Positions 15,680-24,866 are shown, numbered from the stretch's first letter. The stretch is DNA of 64,000 nucleotides from Diplocloster modestus (GCF_019042245.1 NZ_JAHQCX010000005.1:1-64000), one strand, 5' to 3'. Notes: generated from the sequence alone by a model not told the origin. Made by a program: numbers and translations.

Positions 15680-17053
15680 TTATTTCTTCAACCTGGGATC
15701 CAGGGCATCCCGCAGCCCGTCGCCGATAAGGTTCAGTGTCAAAACCAGAACACTCAGTATGATGGCAGGACAGAGCAGGCGGTACGGATATAGTGACAAT
15801 GCGCTTAAGGCGTCAGAGCACATGGAACCCAGGCTGGCCATGGGGGCCGCGACTCCTATTCCCAGATAGGAAAGGAAGGATTCCATGAAGATCGCCGACG
15901 GGATCTGCAGACAGGTGGCTATGACCAGCTGTCCCACACAGTTGGGCAGCAGATGCCGTGTGATGATCCGCTTATTGCCGGCCCCCAGTACCTTTTCCGC
16001 GGTAATGAATTCCATGCTTTTTAACTGCAGTACCTGGCCTCTCACGATACGCGCCATACTGACCCAGTATAACAGGGCAAACACGATAAAGATACTCACG
16101 ATTCCGGCGCCGAGATCACTCATGGCCCTGGCCAGACCCCAGTTGGATGTGTCAAACCACTTTTGCAGAGGATCGGATATAACCACCTGCAGAAGAAGTA
16201 CCATAAGGGTACTGGGAATGGAAATAATCAGATCGATGATCCGCATGATCACAAAGTCGACCACGCCCCCGCAAAGTCCTGATATAGCTCCGATGGCCGC
16301 CCCGATCACCAGTACGATCAGCGCCGCGATGATACCGATAATCAGGGATACCCGGGTTCCATACATGCTCCGCGACATGATATCTCTGCCGGAGGAATCC
16401 GTGCCAAACACGTGAGGGAATACGGACTTGATCATCTCCACCTCTGTGGCGTCCGAAGACGGCTCGCCGACCGTGTATTCCAACGGAGTGACTGTGTTAA
16501 ATTCACCGTTCTTATAGTCTTTCGTACGCCCTATGGTCAGAATATCCGCTGCATCCTTGTCATAGATGATCATGGCCTTTTCCAGTGCCTTCTCAAGGGT
16601 AAAGCAGTAAGTGGTGTTATTCTGCTCTATGTAATAATCACCTTTGGACAGGGACAGCAGGGAACCCATGATCGTCTCCGTAAAGAATACGGCATCCGCC
16701 TCCTGGAGCACAGTCCGCTCCATCTCTTCACTTTTTGAATATTCCATAGGTCCAAGCTTTGCGCTGTTCCGATACTGGCTCTCATAACTGTAAGGTACGA
16801 TCAGCGGCCCCACAAAGGCGAAGACCACAATCACCAGGAATACGATCAGAGCCGCCATAGCTACTTTGTTGGATCGAAACCGCCTCCATGCATCCCTCCA
16901 ATAGGAGATACTCTTTCTTTTTTCAATGAGATTTTCCTTCTCGCTGTCGCTGGCTGCGGAAAATCCGTCCTCCGGGATCTTCAGAAAATCCAGATCCTTG
17001 GGATTATTCAGGTGAATAATCGGCATTGCCTGTCTCTTTGTTTCTCTATCCAC
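15680..17053 (-). CDS. oppC: oligopeptide ABC transporter permease OppC-type with large external insertion
   Basis: This 457-residue permease is longer than the usual ~300 residues of OppC. After a cytosolic N-terminus and one membrane helix near residues 70-95, it carries an insertion of roughly 140 residues outside the membrane (from YESQYRNSAKLG to about residue 235). The normal permease core follows with FGTDSSGRDIMSR and the EAA-loop EFITAEKVLGAG. Long OppC variants occur in Firmicutes. The start is taken as the GTG at 17053, preceded by GGGGGAATAG; an ATG eight codons later is possible. It starts three bases after oppB. The insertion may contact the binding protein. Confidence 0.9.
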   Translation of the reverse strand: MDRETKRQAMPIIHLNNPKDLDFLKIPEDGFSAASDSEKENLIEKRKSISYWRDAWRRFRSNKVAMAALIVFLVIVVFAFVGPLIVPYSYESQYRNSAKLGPMEYSKSEEMERTVLQEADAVFFTETIMGSLLSLSKGDYYIEQNNTTYCFTLEKALEKAMIIYDKDAADILTIGRTKDYKNGEFNTVTPLEYTVGEPSSDATEVEMIKSVFPHVFGTDSSGRDIMSRSMYGTRVSLIIGIIAALIVLVIGAAIGAISGLCGGVVDFVIMRIIDLIISIPSTLMVLLLQVVISDPLQKWFDTSNWGLARAMSDLGAGIVSIFIVFALLYWVSMARIVRGQVLQLKSMEFITAEKVLGAGNKRIITRHLLPNCVGQLVIATCLQIPSAIFMESFLSYLGIGVAAPMASLGSMCSDALSALSLYPYRLLCPAIILSVLVLTLNLIGDGLRDALDPRLKK

Positions 17054-17056
17054 CCT

Positions 17057-17998
17057 CTATTCCCCCTTTCCTGTCAGCGTAATACGGGGATCTACAAACT
17101 TGTAGATAATGTCCACCAGAAGATTCATGCCGATCACCAGGGCCGACAGCACTATGGTCGTCGCCATGATAACAGGATAATCCCTCTCAATGATACTGGA
17201 AACAAAATATTTGCCCAGTCCCGGAATGCCGAACGTAGTCTCTATGACAAATCCTCCGCACATAAGGCCGGCCGTCAGGGGCCCCAGGTAGGTAACCACC
17301 GGTATCAGGGAGTTACGAAGAGCATGTTTAAAGATAATCTTACCAGTCTTCAGGCCCTTTGCCTTGGCTGTCCTTACATAGTCCTGATTGATCGCATCCA
17401 GCATGCTGGTTCTCGTCAGCTTCGCCACATAACAGGCATAATATAAACCCAGTGAAATGACCGGCATAATGTAGGATTTTACATCCGTCAGGCTTCCTGA
17501 CACCGACGGCAGTATCCCCAGCCGTATAGCGAAGACCTCCAGCAGCAGCGTCGCCACCACAAAGTTTGGTATGGCGATCCCCAGCGTGCTGAACACGCTT
17601 AACACATTATCGATCCATTTCCCCCTGAAATAAGCCGCGATACATCCCAGTGGAACCCCGACCAGCACCGTAATCAGCAATGCCAGCATTCCCAGCTTGA
17701 TCGAGAGTTCGAATTTCCCCTGATGGAAGATAAGGTCTGACACCGGCGTGCCTTTCTGCATTTTCAGGGAGGTTCCCAGATCCCCGTGCAGGTAACCTTC
17801 CAGATAATTCTTCAACTGGACAATCAGAGGCTTGTCCAGGCCATACTTCTCATTGGCCAGCTCCATCTGCTCCACTGTCGTGTTCTCCTCCAGAAAAGGG
17901 CTGCCGGGTATCGCATTCATAACCAGGAATGTGATAGCCGCCACGAATAACAGTGTACAGACTGACGCTGCAATTCTCTTTACTACATATCCGAACAT
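17057..17998 (-). CDS. oppB: oligopeptide ABC transporter permease OppB-type
   Basis: This 313-residue inner-membrane permease has six hydrophobic segments, the OppB N-terminal pattern FLVMNAIPGSPF, and the EAA loop DYVRTAKAKGLKTGKIIFKHALRNSL. It forms the channel with OppC. The gene is first of the transporter block and begins 21 bases after the kbl stop, so transporter and threonine-degradation genes appear to share a transcript. Confidence 0.93.
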   Translation of the reverse strand: MFGYVVKRIAASVCTLLFVAAITFLVMNAIPGSPFLEENTTVEQMELANEKYGLDKPLIVQLKNYLEGYLHGDLGTSLKMQKGTPVSDLIFHQGKFELSIKLGMLALLITVLVGVPLGCIAAYFRGKWIDNVLSVFSTLGIAIPNFVVATLLLEVFAIRLGILPSVSGSLTDVKSYIMPVISLGLYYACYVAKLTRTSMLDAINQDYVRTAKAKGLKTGKIIFKHALRNSLIPVVTYLGPLTAGLMCGGFVIETTFGIPGLGKYFVSSIIERDYPVIMATTIVLSALVIGMNLLVDIIYKFVDPRITLTGKGE

Positions 17999-18019
17999 AG
18001 GCTTCCTCCTATCACCGTA

Positions 18020-19207
18020 CTAAAGTTTCATGTCCGAACGGACTTCCTTAAAACACTTCACCGCAAAGTCCAGATCTTCCCTCGTGTGCCCGGCTGATAT
18101 CTGGGTACGGATCCGATCCCTTCCCTTTGGCACAACCGGATAGCAAAAGCCTACCACATAGACTCCCTTTTCCAGCATCCTGGCCGCGAACTCCTGTGCA
18201 ATGCGGGAATCATAGAGCATGACCGGGACGATGGGGTGTTCACCCGGAAGCAGGTCAAATCCGGCCTCCTCCATCTGTTCACGGAAATAGCGGGCATTGT
18301 CGTGAACCTTATCCCGAAGTTCCGTGGACTCAGTGAGAAGATCAATGGTCTTGATGGTCGCCGCACAGATGGCAGGCGCCACGGTGTTGGAGAACAAATA
18401 GGGTCTTGAACGCTGCCTGAGCAGATCAACTATCTGCTGCTTCGCCGCGGTAAAGCCTCCGGACGCGCCTCCCAAAGCCTTCCCAAATGTTCCGGTGACG
18501 ATATCCACCCGGCCTATCACTCCGCAGTGCTCGGGCGTTCCCCTTCCATGTGCCCCCATAAAGCCGGATGCGTGGCTGTCATCTACCATCACAAGAGCGT
18601 CATATTCGTCTGCCAGATCGCAGATTTCTTTTAGTTTAGCTATGTAACCGTCCATGGAAAAGACCCCGTCGGTGGCTATCAGCTTAATGCCTGCCCCCGA
18701 CTCCTGCGCTGCCTTAAGCTGTCTGCGCAGATCCTCCATGTCACTGTTTTTGTACCGGTACCGCTTTGCCTTGCATAACCGGACACCGTCAATGATGGAC
18801 GCATGGTTCAGCTCATCGGAGATCACTGCATCACTTTCAGTGAGAAGTGTCTCGAAAAGTCCGCCGTTGGCGTCAAAACAGGAGGAATACAGGATGGCAT
18901 CCTCGGTTCCGACAAACTCCGCGACCTTATGCTCCAGCTCCTTATGGATCTCCTGGGTCCCGCAGATAAAGCGGACGGAGGAGAGACCGAACCCCCATCT
19001 GTCGTAACTGGCCTTTGCCGCTTCGATCAATTCCTGGTTGGTGGAGAGTCCCAGGTAGTTGTTGGCGCACATATTGACCACACGGCTGGCCTGGGTGGTA
19101 TCGATCCGGGAATACTGAGGAGTCGTAATGATGCGTTCCTCTCTCCAGGTACCGGATTCCCGTATGTCTCCCAACATTTTTTCATATGTTTTCAGTGCTG
19201 TTTTCAT
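18020..19207 (-). CDS. kbl: glycine C-acetyltransferase (2-amino-3-ketobutyrate CoA ligase)
   Basis: This PLP enzyme cleaves 2-amino-3-ketobutyrate with CoA to glycine and acetyl-CoA, the second step of threonine breakdown after Tdh. Its 395 residues are the usual length. PLP-binding Lys sits in [15 protein letters not shown], and [17 protein letters not shown] and [13 protein letters not shown] are typical of the alpha-oxoamine synthase family. It starts four bases after the tdh stop and is followed by the peptide importer, so the order is threonine degradation first, import next. The partner genes make the Kbl assignment stronger than for related synthases. Confidence 0.93.
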   Translation of the reverse strand: MKTALKTYEKMLGDIRESGTWREERIITTPQYSRIDTTQASRVVNMCANNYLGLSTNQELIEAAKASYDRWGFGLSSVRFICGTQEIHKELEHKVAEFVGTEDAILYSSCFDANGGLFETLLTESDAVISDELNHASIIDGVRLCKAKRYRYKNSDMEDLRRQLKAAQESGAGIKLIATDGVFSMDGYIAKLKEICDLADEYDALVMVDDSHASGFMGAHGRGTPEHCGVIGRVDIVTGTFGKALGGASGGFTAAKQQIVDLLRQRSRPYLFSNTVAPAICAATIKTIDLLTESTELRDKVHDNARYFREQMEEAGFDLLPGEHPIVPVMLYDSRIAQEFAARMLEKGVYVVGFCYPVVPKGRDRIRTQISAGHTREDLDFAVKCFKEVRSDMKL

Positions 19208-19211
19208 ATCT

Positions 19212-20249
19212 TCATCCTTTCCAGTCCAGAATCACCTTGCCGGAGTTTCCGCTTATCATGGCTTCAAAGCCCTTTTCAAACTCCGTGTAATGGAACCGGT
19301 GCGTGATCACCGGCGACAGATCCAGTCCCCCCTGGACCATGTAGGACATCTGATGCCAGTTATCCATCTTTCTGCCATAGATTCCGCGAAGTGTCAGGCC
19401 CTTACAGATAACCTCGTTCATGTCCACCTCAATCGGCTTATTCGCCAGCCCCAGAAGGGAGATCATCCCGCCGTTACGCATAACGCCTAACATCTGCGCA
19501 AACGCCTCTCTGCTTCCTGACATCTCAAGACCCACGTCAAACCCCTCACACAGCCCCTGTTCCCGCATCACGGTCTCCAGATCGTCCTTCGCCACGTTCA
19601 CCGCAGCATCGGCACCTATCCTGCGGGCCAGTTCCAGCCGGTATTCATTGACATCTGTGATAATCACCCGCCTGGCCCCGGAAAACTTACAGATCCCCGC
19701 TGCAATAATCCCGATCGGCCCCGCGCCGGTTATCAGCACATCTTCCCCCACAAGAGGAAACATCAAAGCGGTATGCGTGGCATTTCCAAAGGCATCGAAA
19801 AAGGATACGATATCCTCCGGTATACGCTCATCGATCTCTATGACATTGGTGGCGGGAATACAGACATATTCCGCAAACGCGCCATCCCGGTCCACTCCCA
19901 CGCCGATGGTGTCCTTGCACCACTGGATATTGCCGGTGTGGCAGTTCCGGCAGCGGTGGCAGGTGATATGCCCCTCTCCGGACACCCGCTGCCCTACCTC
20001 CAGACCCTTCACCCCGACTCCTAATCCCGCAACCTCTCCCACATATTCATGCCCAATGGTCATGGGCGGTTTGATATGCAGCTGTGCCCAGGGATCCCAG
20101 TTGTAGATATGTACGTCTGTGCCGCAGATCGCTGTCTTGTGAATCTTAATCAGAACTTCACCAGGTCCGGGCTCTGGGATCGGCTTCTTTACCAGTGTCA
20201 AACCTTTACCACATTCACTTTTCACTAATGCATCCATTGTGTTTGTCAT
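19212..20249 (-). CDS. tdh: L-threonine 3-dehydrogenase
   Basis: This 345-residue zinc-dependent medium-chain dehydrogenase oxidises L-threonine with NAD+ to 2-amino-3-ketobutyrate. Catalytic zinc site residues lie in [19 protein letters not shown] and GHEYVGEV. The four-Cys structural zinc loop follows ([15 protein letters not shown]), and the nucleotide fold shows [11 protein letters not shown]. The WDPW/HIYNWD segment is distinctive for Tdh. It is the first gene of the long leftward operon, with GAGGG before the ATG and a promoter at 20351-20323. Two dyads in its leader suggest repressor control. Confidence 0.94.
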   Translation of the reverse strand: MTNTMDALVKSECGKGLTLVKKPIPEPGPGEVLIKIHKTAICGTDVHIYNWDPWAQLHIKPPMTIGHEYVGEVAGLGVGVKGLEVGQRVSGEGHITCHRCRNCHTGNIQWCKDTIGVGVDRDGAFAEYVCIPATNVIEIDERIPEDIVSFFDAFGNATHTALMFPLVGEDVLITGAGPIGIIAAGICKFSGARRVIITDVNEYRLELARRIGADAAVNVAKDDLETVMREQGLCEGFDVGLEMSGSREAFAQMLGVMRNGGMISLLGLANKPIEVDMNEVICKGLTLRGIYGRKMDNWHQMSYMVQGGLDLSPVITHRFHYTEFEKGFEAMISGNSGKVILDWKG

Positions 20250-20270
20250 ACGAATCCCTCAATTTTACAC

Positions 20271-20295
20271 AAATGTCTTCCCCATAAAGACATTT
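20271..20295. promoter_or_regulatory. second dyad in the tdh leader
   Basis: AAATGTCTT and AAGACATTT form a perfect 9-base inverted repeat around a 7-base spacer, between the promoter and the tdh start. It could be an operator or an RNA hairpin in the 5' leader. Confidence 0.5.
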
Positions 20296-20305
20296 ATTGA
20301 TTTTC

Positions 20306-20351
20306 GTCCTTGTTACAAGGACATTATATATAATTTTCGTATATTATGCAA
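20306..20351 (-). promoter_or_regulatory. tdh promoter with overlapping operator-like dyad
   Basis: TTGCAT at 20351-20346 is followed by 17 bases and TATAAT at 20328-20323. The expected transcription start falls inside the perfect dyad GTCCTTGTTACAAGGAC (20306-20322), a layout typical of a repressor operator. Confidence 0.65.
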
Positions 20352-20800
20352 TGTTTTTTTCATTATTTTTCAAATTTATTTGTCAATATTTTCACAGCTT
20401 TTTCGTCATTCTGTTCAGTTTATTTTAGATTTACACAAAAAAATATATTTTTTTACCTGTTCAAGAACAAGTTTTGTGAATTGTGACTGTTCCCTCAGAT
20501 GTCTAAAATCTATGGTTCCGCGGTATCTTTTTACGTTTCCGAACGATCTCTCAATCAAAAAGTCCGCTTCCTAATTGCTTTCACTTGCGTTATGTATTAT
20601 TATACACAAATTTTATTATAATGGATTATTGGAATTTTTCCAACTGTGAACGCACGCGTCCGGCCAAAAAGGCAGCACCCCTCTCCGGCATTAGAATCTG
20701 ACATATCCAGATTATTTTTTGCTTGCGTGACGGTGTTTCATGGGGAATCATGAATGAGGCTACCTCTGTATGTCGTTTTCATCATGAGATGGAGGCAGGC
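20352..20800. other. gene-free interval between the threonine/peptide operon and the RLP operon
   Basis: This stretch is AT-rich in its left half and shows no open reading frame with a ribosome site on either strand. A GC-rich hairpin (CCGGCC...GGC and CCGG) lies near 20660-20690, with no clear function. Confidence 0.4.
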
Positions 20801-20846
20801 AAAGAAAATACGGACCTGTGTGCTGCACTGGTCCGCATTTTTTCTT
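20801..20846. terminator. terminator at the end of the RLP operon
   Basis: CGGACC and GGTCCG form a stem around TGTGTGCTGCACT. It is flanked by A-rich sequence on the left and a run of T on the right, so it can work in both directions. On the minus strand it lies about 100 bases past the TpiA-like stop codon. Confidence 0.65.
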
Positions 20847-20941
20847 TTTCCATATGCTTTTGTCCTTCTTTTTTCCCACTGGTCCGCTCATATCAGGATT
20901 TTGCTGTTCCAGTTCCCCTATATGATTACGAATCACTTTCA

Positions 20942-21715
20942 TTAAATTATGCTGCGTATGATCTTATTGAAATTCTCCGCATCCCATGCACTGCGTCCGA
21001 TAAACAGCCCGTCTACCCACGGAATCCGGATCAGGCCTGCTGCATTTTCCATATTAACACTGCCGCCATACAGGATGGGTATCCGGTTCCCGGTCTTTTC
21101 TCCGAACAGCTCCGTCAGGATATGCCGCATGTGCTGATGTCTTGCGGATACATATTCCACCGAGGCCGGTTTACCGTTGATTCCTATGGCCCATACAGGC
21201 TCATAGGCTACCCACACTCCGGACGCTTCCTTCCGGTCCAGCCCGTGAAGCGCTACCTTCAGTTGGGTGCTCAAAGTCTCGTCACTGATGCCGAAGTTCC
21301 GCTGTTCCAGTGTTTCGCCTACACACAGCAGGGGAGTAAAGCCGTACTCCAACGCGGTTCTGACTTTTCTTCCCTCTTCCTGGTCAGTCTCCCGGAATGT
21401 GTGTCTTCGCTCGGAATGCCCGATCTCTACGATGTCCACTCCTACCTCTTTTAACATCAGCGGCGATATCTCACCGGTGAACTGTCCTTCTTTTTCCCAG
21501 CACATGTTCTGTGCGCCCAGCTTCACATGGGAACCTTCCGTTACCTGGCGGGCCGCCTCCAGGGTGGTATACGATGGTATCACGAAGAGTTCCAGAAGTT
21601 CCTGCGGAAGATCCTCTGTCAGTTCCTTAAGTCTCTGCAGATATACCTTCGTCTCCTCTATCGTTTTATACATCTTAAGATTCGTTCCCAGATATTTTTT
21701 TTTCACTTCATCCAT
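20942..21715 (-). CDS. triosephosphate isomerase paralogue, possibly L-erythrulose-1-phosphate isomerase
   Basis: This 257-residue TIM-barrel isomerase has the catalytic set intact: Lys in LGTNLKMYK near residue 13, His in EIGHSERR near 99 and Glu in AYEPVWAIG near 168, plus the phosphate loop LYGGSVNMENA. It differs from glycolytic TpiA at the start (NLKMYK instead of NWKMN) and lies away from any gap-pgk cluster. In erythritol, threitol and some apiose pathways a TpiA paralogue next to an RpiB paralogue interconverts tetrulose phosphates (EryH/LerI with EryI/DerI). The same pairing is seen here, six bases apart, at the end of the RLP operon. Specificity is inferred. Confidence 0.85.
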   Translation of the reverse strand: MDEVKKKYLGTNLKMYKTIEETKVYLQRLKELTEDLPQELLELFVIPSYTTLEAARQVTEGSHVKLGAQNMCWEKEGQFTGEISPLMLKEVGVDIVEIGHSERRHTFRETDQEEGRKVRTALEYGFTPLLCVGETLEQRNFGISDETLSTQLKVALHGLDRKEASGVWVAYEPVWAIGINGKPASVEYVSARHQHMRHILTELFGEKTGNRIPILYGGSVNMENAAGLIRIPWVDGLFIGRSAWDAENFNKIIRSII

Positions 21716-21721
21716 ATTCGG

Positions 21722-22189
21722 TCACCCGCATTTGATCCGGTTCTCGGACTCGATCTCTTTGATCGCATCCACCTTTGGTGTAGACGGGGAATCTTTGAAT
21801 TCCAGGGAAAGCCATCGTTCCAGAATGCATTTGGCCAGTTCCACCCCAATGACCCGTTCGCCCATGCACAGTACGTTTCCATCATTGCTGAGTATTAACC
21901 GTTCCGCTGAAAAGATATCATGACAGACCCCGGCGCGGATTCCCGGGAATTTATTGGCTGTCATGGCCATGCCCAGACCGGTCCCGCAGATCAGTACCCC
22001 GCGCTTTTCATAGCCGCTGTCTATAATTTCCTGGCATACTTTTTTGGCAATATAGGGATAGTAGATATCGTCCTTCTCACTGTCACACCCCATATTTTCA
22101 ACTGTATAGCCCTTTTGTTCCATAAATTTCATCAGTTCATCTTTCAAATGAACCGCAGCATTATCACAACCAATTACAATCTTTCTCAT
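21722..22189 (-). CDS. rpiB: RpiB/LacAB family sugar-phosphate isomerase
   Basis: This 155-residue isomerase of the RpiB fold has IVIGCDNAAVHLKDEL at the start, the active-site CGTGLGMAMTANKFPGIRAG, and NDGNVLCMGERVIG. RpiB proteins interconvert ribose and ribulose 5-phosphates; paralogues act on tetroses, for example D-erythrulose 4-phosphate to D-erythrose 4-phosphate. The start is the ATG at 22189 behind GGAGGAAACT. It is followed within six bases by the TpiA paralogue, which supports a tetrulose-phosphate role. Its leader is an exact-order tandem duplication of about 62 bases (22191-22315), including a second ribosome-site copy. Confidence 0.88.
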   Translation of the reverse strand: MRKIVIGCDNAAVHLKDELMKFMEQKGYTVENMGCDSEKDDIYYPYIAKKVCQEIIDSGYEKRGVLICGTGLGMAMTANKFPGIRAGVCHDIFSAERLILSNDGNVLCMGERVIGVELAKCILERWLSLEFKDSPSTPKVDAIKEIESENRIKCG

Positions 22190-22190
22190 A

Positions 22191-22315
22191 GTTTCCTCCA
22201 AGTGTGCGTATTTTGCACATATAGGTATGGATGAACATCTTTTTGTTCAGCCGTTCCTCCAAGCGTGCATTTTTTTTGCACATATAGGGATGGATGAACA
22301 TCTTTTTGTTCAGCC
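22191..22315 (-). repeat. tandemly duplicated hairpin leader of rpiB
   Basis: Two units of 62-63 bases (22191-22252 and 22253-22315) lie head to tail. Read on the minus strand, each has a TGAAC-AAAAAGAT-GTTCA hairpin, CCATMCCTATATGTGC, a short GTGCA/TGCAC-type hairpin, and TTGGAGGAA. Only the inner unit is followed by a start codon. Confidence 0.85.
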
Positions 22316-22343
22316 TTATAACCGCCTCATCACTGACCTGGTA

Positions 22344-23156
22344 TTACAAGGTATCAAGCCGGATCACATCCAGGTCGTCGGGTATATACAGGTTACCATG
22401 ATAATAACCGCGCCCTTCTTCCAGATATTCTTCCCGTCTGTGACCATAGGTCTGATCCTCGGTATGCCAAAGGATCAGATTCTTCACATGTCTTTGCTCA
22501 GCCAGAGTACACGCATCCCTTACCGTACTGTGATGATATTCATAAGGATGAAAAACTTCTCTCTGGCTGTATAGGCAGAAAGCCTCCGACAGCAGCCAGT
22601 CAGCGCTTTCCACATAATCCTCCCTGCTCTCATGGCAGGGTTCATCTCCCAGGAACGTCAGCACTTTTCCGCATTTTAACTGCATCCGGTATCCGAATTG
22701 TTTTGCTTTCGTCGAACACAGATCGAAGAAGGTGGCCTGGTATCCCATGATGGCTTTCTGCTCCCCGTCCGCCACAGGAATCCAGCATATTCTCTCCTTC
22801 ATCAATTTTTGTTCCACGGCCCGCAGCGTGAGACCGCAGATCGTCCTGATTTTCTCCAGTAGTTCCGGGTGCGCATATAAATTTAATACTCCCTCATACC
22901 TTCCCTGGCTCATCCGGTAGGTAATCATCCGTATGGCACAGATGATACCCAGCAAATGATCCGTATGTTCATGAGAGACAAAGATATGGTGGACCTGATT
23001 CCAGGAGATACCCGCTTCTTTGAACTGGCGGTAGATACCATCGCCACCTCCGCCGTCTGTCAGAAGAACATTCTCTCCGTCGTAAATTGCATAACAGGTA
23101 TTATAATATCTCGTTACCAGTGCCGTCCCGGTACCCAGAACAATCAGATTTTCCAT
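22344..23156 (-). CDS. MBL-fold (RNase Z/PhnP-like) metallo-hydrolase
   Basis: This 270-residue protein with the metallo-beta-lactamase fold has the metal motif HEHTDH near residue 61, followed by further ligands in LGDEPCHE and LWHTED. The N-terminus LGTGTALVTRYYNTC resembles the RNase Z/PhnP branch, which includes phosphodiesterases and lactone or cyclic-phosphate hydrolases. The start is the ATG at 23156 after GGGAGGCAGAGA. It lies between the Tm-1-like gene and rpiB in the RLP operon. In this setting it might open a lactone, a sulfate or a cyclic phosphate intermediate. That is inference; the sequence only supports a metal-dependent hydrolase. Confidence 0.8.
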   Translation of the reverse strand: MENLIVLGTGTALVTRYYNTCYAIYDGENVLLTDGGGGDGIYRQFKEAGISWNQVHHIFVSHEHTDHLLGIICAIRMITYRMSQGRYEGVLNLYAHPELLEKIRTICGLTLRAVEQKLMKERICWIPVADGEQKAIMGYQATFFDLCSTKAKQFGYRMQLKCGKVLTFLGDEPCHESREDYVESADWLLSEAFCLYSQREVFHPYEYHHSTVRDACTLAEQRHVKNLILWHTEDQTYGHRREEYLEEGRGYYHGNLYIPDDLDVIRLDTL

Positions 23157-23229
23157 TCTCTGCCTCCCTGAACTTTTTAATTCCAATCCATGCTTACCCA
23201 CTGCACTTTTTCAGTGCCTGCAGCTATGC

Positions 23230-23301
23230 GCTATCTTGCTTGCTATCTTACTTGCTTGCTATCTTACTTGCTTGCTATCTTTGTTGCTATCTTACTTTCT
23301 T
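23230..23301. repeat. short tandem repeat, five units of GCTATCTTACTTGCTT type
   Basis: Units begin at about 23230, 23242, 23258, 23274 and 23286, each starting GCTATCTT and measuring 12 or 16 bases. The array lies in the 176-base gap between the Tm-1-like and MBL-fold genes, inside the operon. Such arrays vary in copy number by slippage and could alter spacing or message structure. Confidence 0.8.
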
Positions 23302-23332
23302 TCCCTACTTTATTTCCTGCTAATGTCTTATA

Positions 23333-24712
23333 CTATGCCACTACCCCTTTCTGATCCCGGTACATGCCTTTTTTCCATTTTCCATCCAGCATGTCGGCCA
23401 TAATCTGATTCAGAAGATCTCCAAATTCCGGCTCTACAATATGCATATCCGCAATGATCAGATCCAGATTTTCGTTTTCTTGATCAAACTCTTTTTCCAG
23501 GATGCTGCGCATCAATGTGGCGCGTCTGGACCAGCGGGCCTCTTTTTCATCCGGCTCCCATACCGGGCCGTCTCCATTGCCCTCAGACCAGCCGCGTTCC
23601 TTGGTACAGATCTCTTCTCTCTGATCATATGCGGACCAGCCCTGCATCGGGATCACAAAAGCAGTGGGGCCCTTGGTGCTGTTTAATTTCTCCGCAAAAT
23701 AATGGGACAGGTCCTCAATCTCATCCAGCGTGGGAACCATGATGGTTACCCCTTCGTTATGCTGATAGGGGAGCTGTGTATCTTTATACGGTTTTCTTCT
23801 GCCGGATTTAAAGTCATCCAGATATTCCTGGGGCAGTGAGGACAGGGCGCCGAATGCGGACTGATCGCAGCCGCCGGGGGTGACGACCTGCGGGATGCCC
23901 ACATCAGCAGCAGCCGTTACCCGCTCCCCGGTCCAGGTCTCCGGTGTACCGTATACACTGTGATACATATTGTTGGTCAGTTCTCCCGTAGTCAGATCGA
24001 TGATCGCGGTGATCTGGCCGGAACGGATCAGGTCCTCCATCGTGGCTCCGGTTCCCACCTGGTGGATGATAATGGTATCCCAGCCATGGGCATCCCAGTA
24101 CGCACTGCAGCGGTTTACCGTCTGAGTCGTGGTGCCGTAGGCGGTGATGGCCATCAGCGGTCTGGATGTGGAAGCATCGATCTCTCCCACTTTGCCCATG
24201 GCTACGATGGCTGCCGCAGCGTTGGCGACCATCTTACGGGTAACGATATTGATGCCCTGCTCCGCCGTGGGATTCATGATGTAAATATCTTTATTTCCCA
24301 GCCACATGCTGACATCGCTGGAGGCCATGTCTGTCATCATAATCTTCGGCACCCCAAAAGGAAGTGCCCTCATCAGATAAGTCACTGTGGTGGTACCCAT
24401 GGAACCGGCCCAGGAGATAATTCCATCCACTTCCCCTGCTTCATACATCTGCATAATCTTGGCAGCTCCGGCTTCTCCCACCGTCTTAACCGCTGTCGAA
24501 CGCGGGGATTTGAAAATCTCTTCCTTGGTCTTTCCCACTGCCTTCAGAACTTCCGTCAGAGAGATATCTGCAAAATCCACGTCGTGGCCGCAGCCGCAGT
24601 TCAGGATCTTTACGTCTCCGCCGGCTTTCGCCACCTCATCCGCCAGAAACTTTAATTCAGTAAATTTTGTATCACACATTCCTGCTACGATTATTTTCGG
24701 TTTTTTCTCCAT
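23333..24712 (-). CDS. Tm-1-like ATP-binding domain protein (UPF0261)
   Basis: This 459-residue soluble protein corresponds to the N-terminal ATP-binding part of tomato Tm-1. Features are KIIVAGMCDTKFTELKFLAD at the start, NCGCGHDVDF, a Gly-rich SWAGSMGTTTVTYLMRALP segment, HQVGTGATMEDLI and TPGGCDQSAFGAL. The ATG at 24712 follows GGGAAGGGAAT; a longer form from 24856 has no ribosome site and a poor N-terminus. It is followed in transcription by the MBL-fold gene and preceded by the TIM-barrel gene that matches the C-terminal part of Tm-1, so the plant fusion is present here as two neighbouring genes. The bacterial reaction is unknown; ATP-dependent activation of an acid sugar is one possibility. 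Confidence 0.87.
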   Translation of the reverse strand: MEKKPKIIVAGMCDTKFTELKFLADEVAKAGGDVKILNCGCGHDVDFADISLTEVLKAVGKTKEEIFKSPRSTAVKTVGEAGAAKIMQMYEAGEVDGIISWAGSMGTTTVTYLMRALPFGVPKIMMTDMASSDVSMWLGNKDIYIMNPTAEQGINIVTRKMVANAAAAIVAMGKVGEIDASTSRPLMAITAYGTTTQTVNRCSAYWDAHGWDTIIIHQVGTGATMEDLIRSGQITAIIDLTTGELTNNMYHSVYGTPETWTGERVTAAADVGIPQVVTPGGCDQSAFGALSSLPQEYLDDFKSGRRKPYKDTQLPYQHNEGVTIMVPTLDEIEDLSHYFAEKLNSTKGPTAFVIPMQGWSAYDQREEICTKERGWSEGNGDGPVWEPDEKEARWSRRATLMRSILEKEFDQENENLDLIIADMHIVEPEFGDLLNQIMADMLDGKWKKGMYRDQKGVVA

Positions 24713-24866
24713 TTTATTCCCTTCCCTTTCTTTTTCCCGGCAGCTGATATTCATTTCCTGCAAACGGCCCATTGGCACTTGAATCCTATTAGCAGTCTGT
24801 TGTTTCCGTATTTCAGCCCACGGGCATCTGAATTTCTCTGCAGCACGCCGCCGCATCTGAATTTAT

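Noticed and set aside
20450..20700. Possible glycine or threonine riboswitch upstream of tdh
   Set aside because: No match to the conserved core of a known class could be traced; only isolated hairpins are seen, and the tdh promoter lies downstream of them.
23230..23301. Regular spacing considered as a CRISPR array
   Set aside because: Units of 12-16 bases with no unique spacers and no cas genes; this is a simple tandem repeat.
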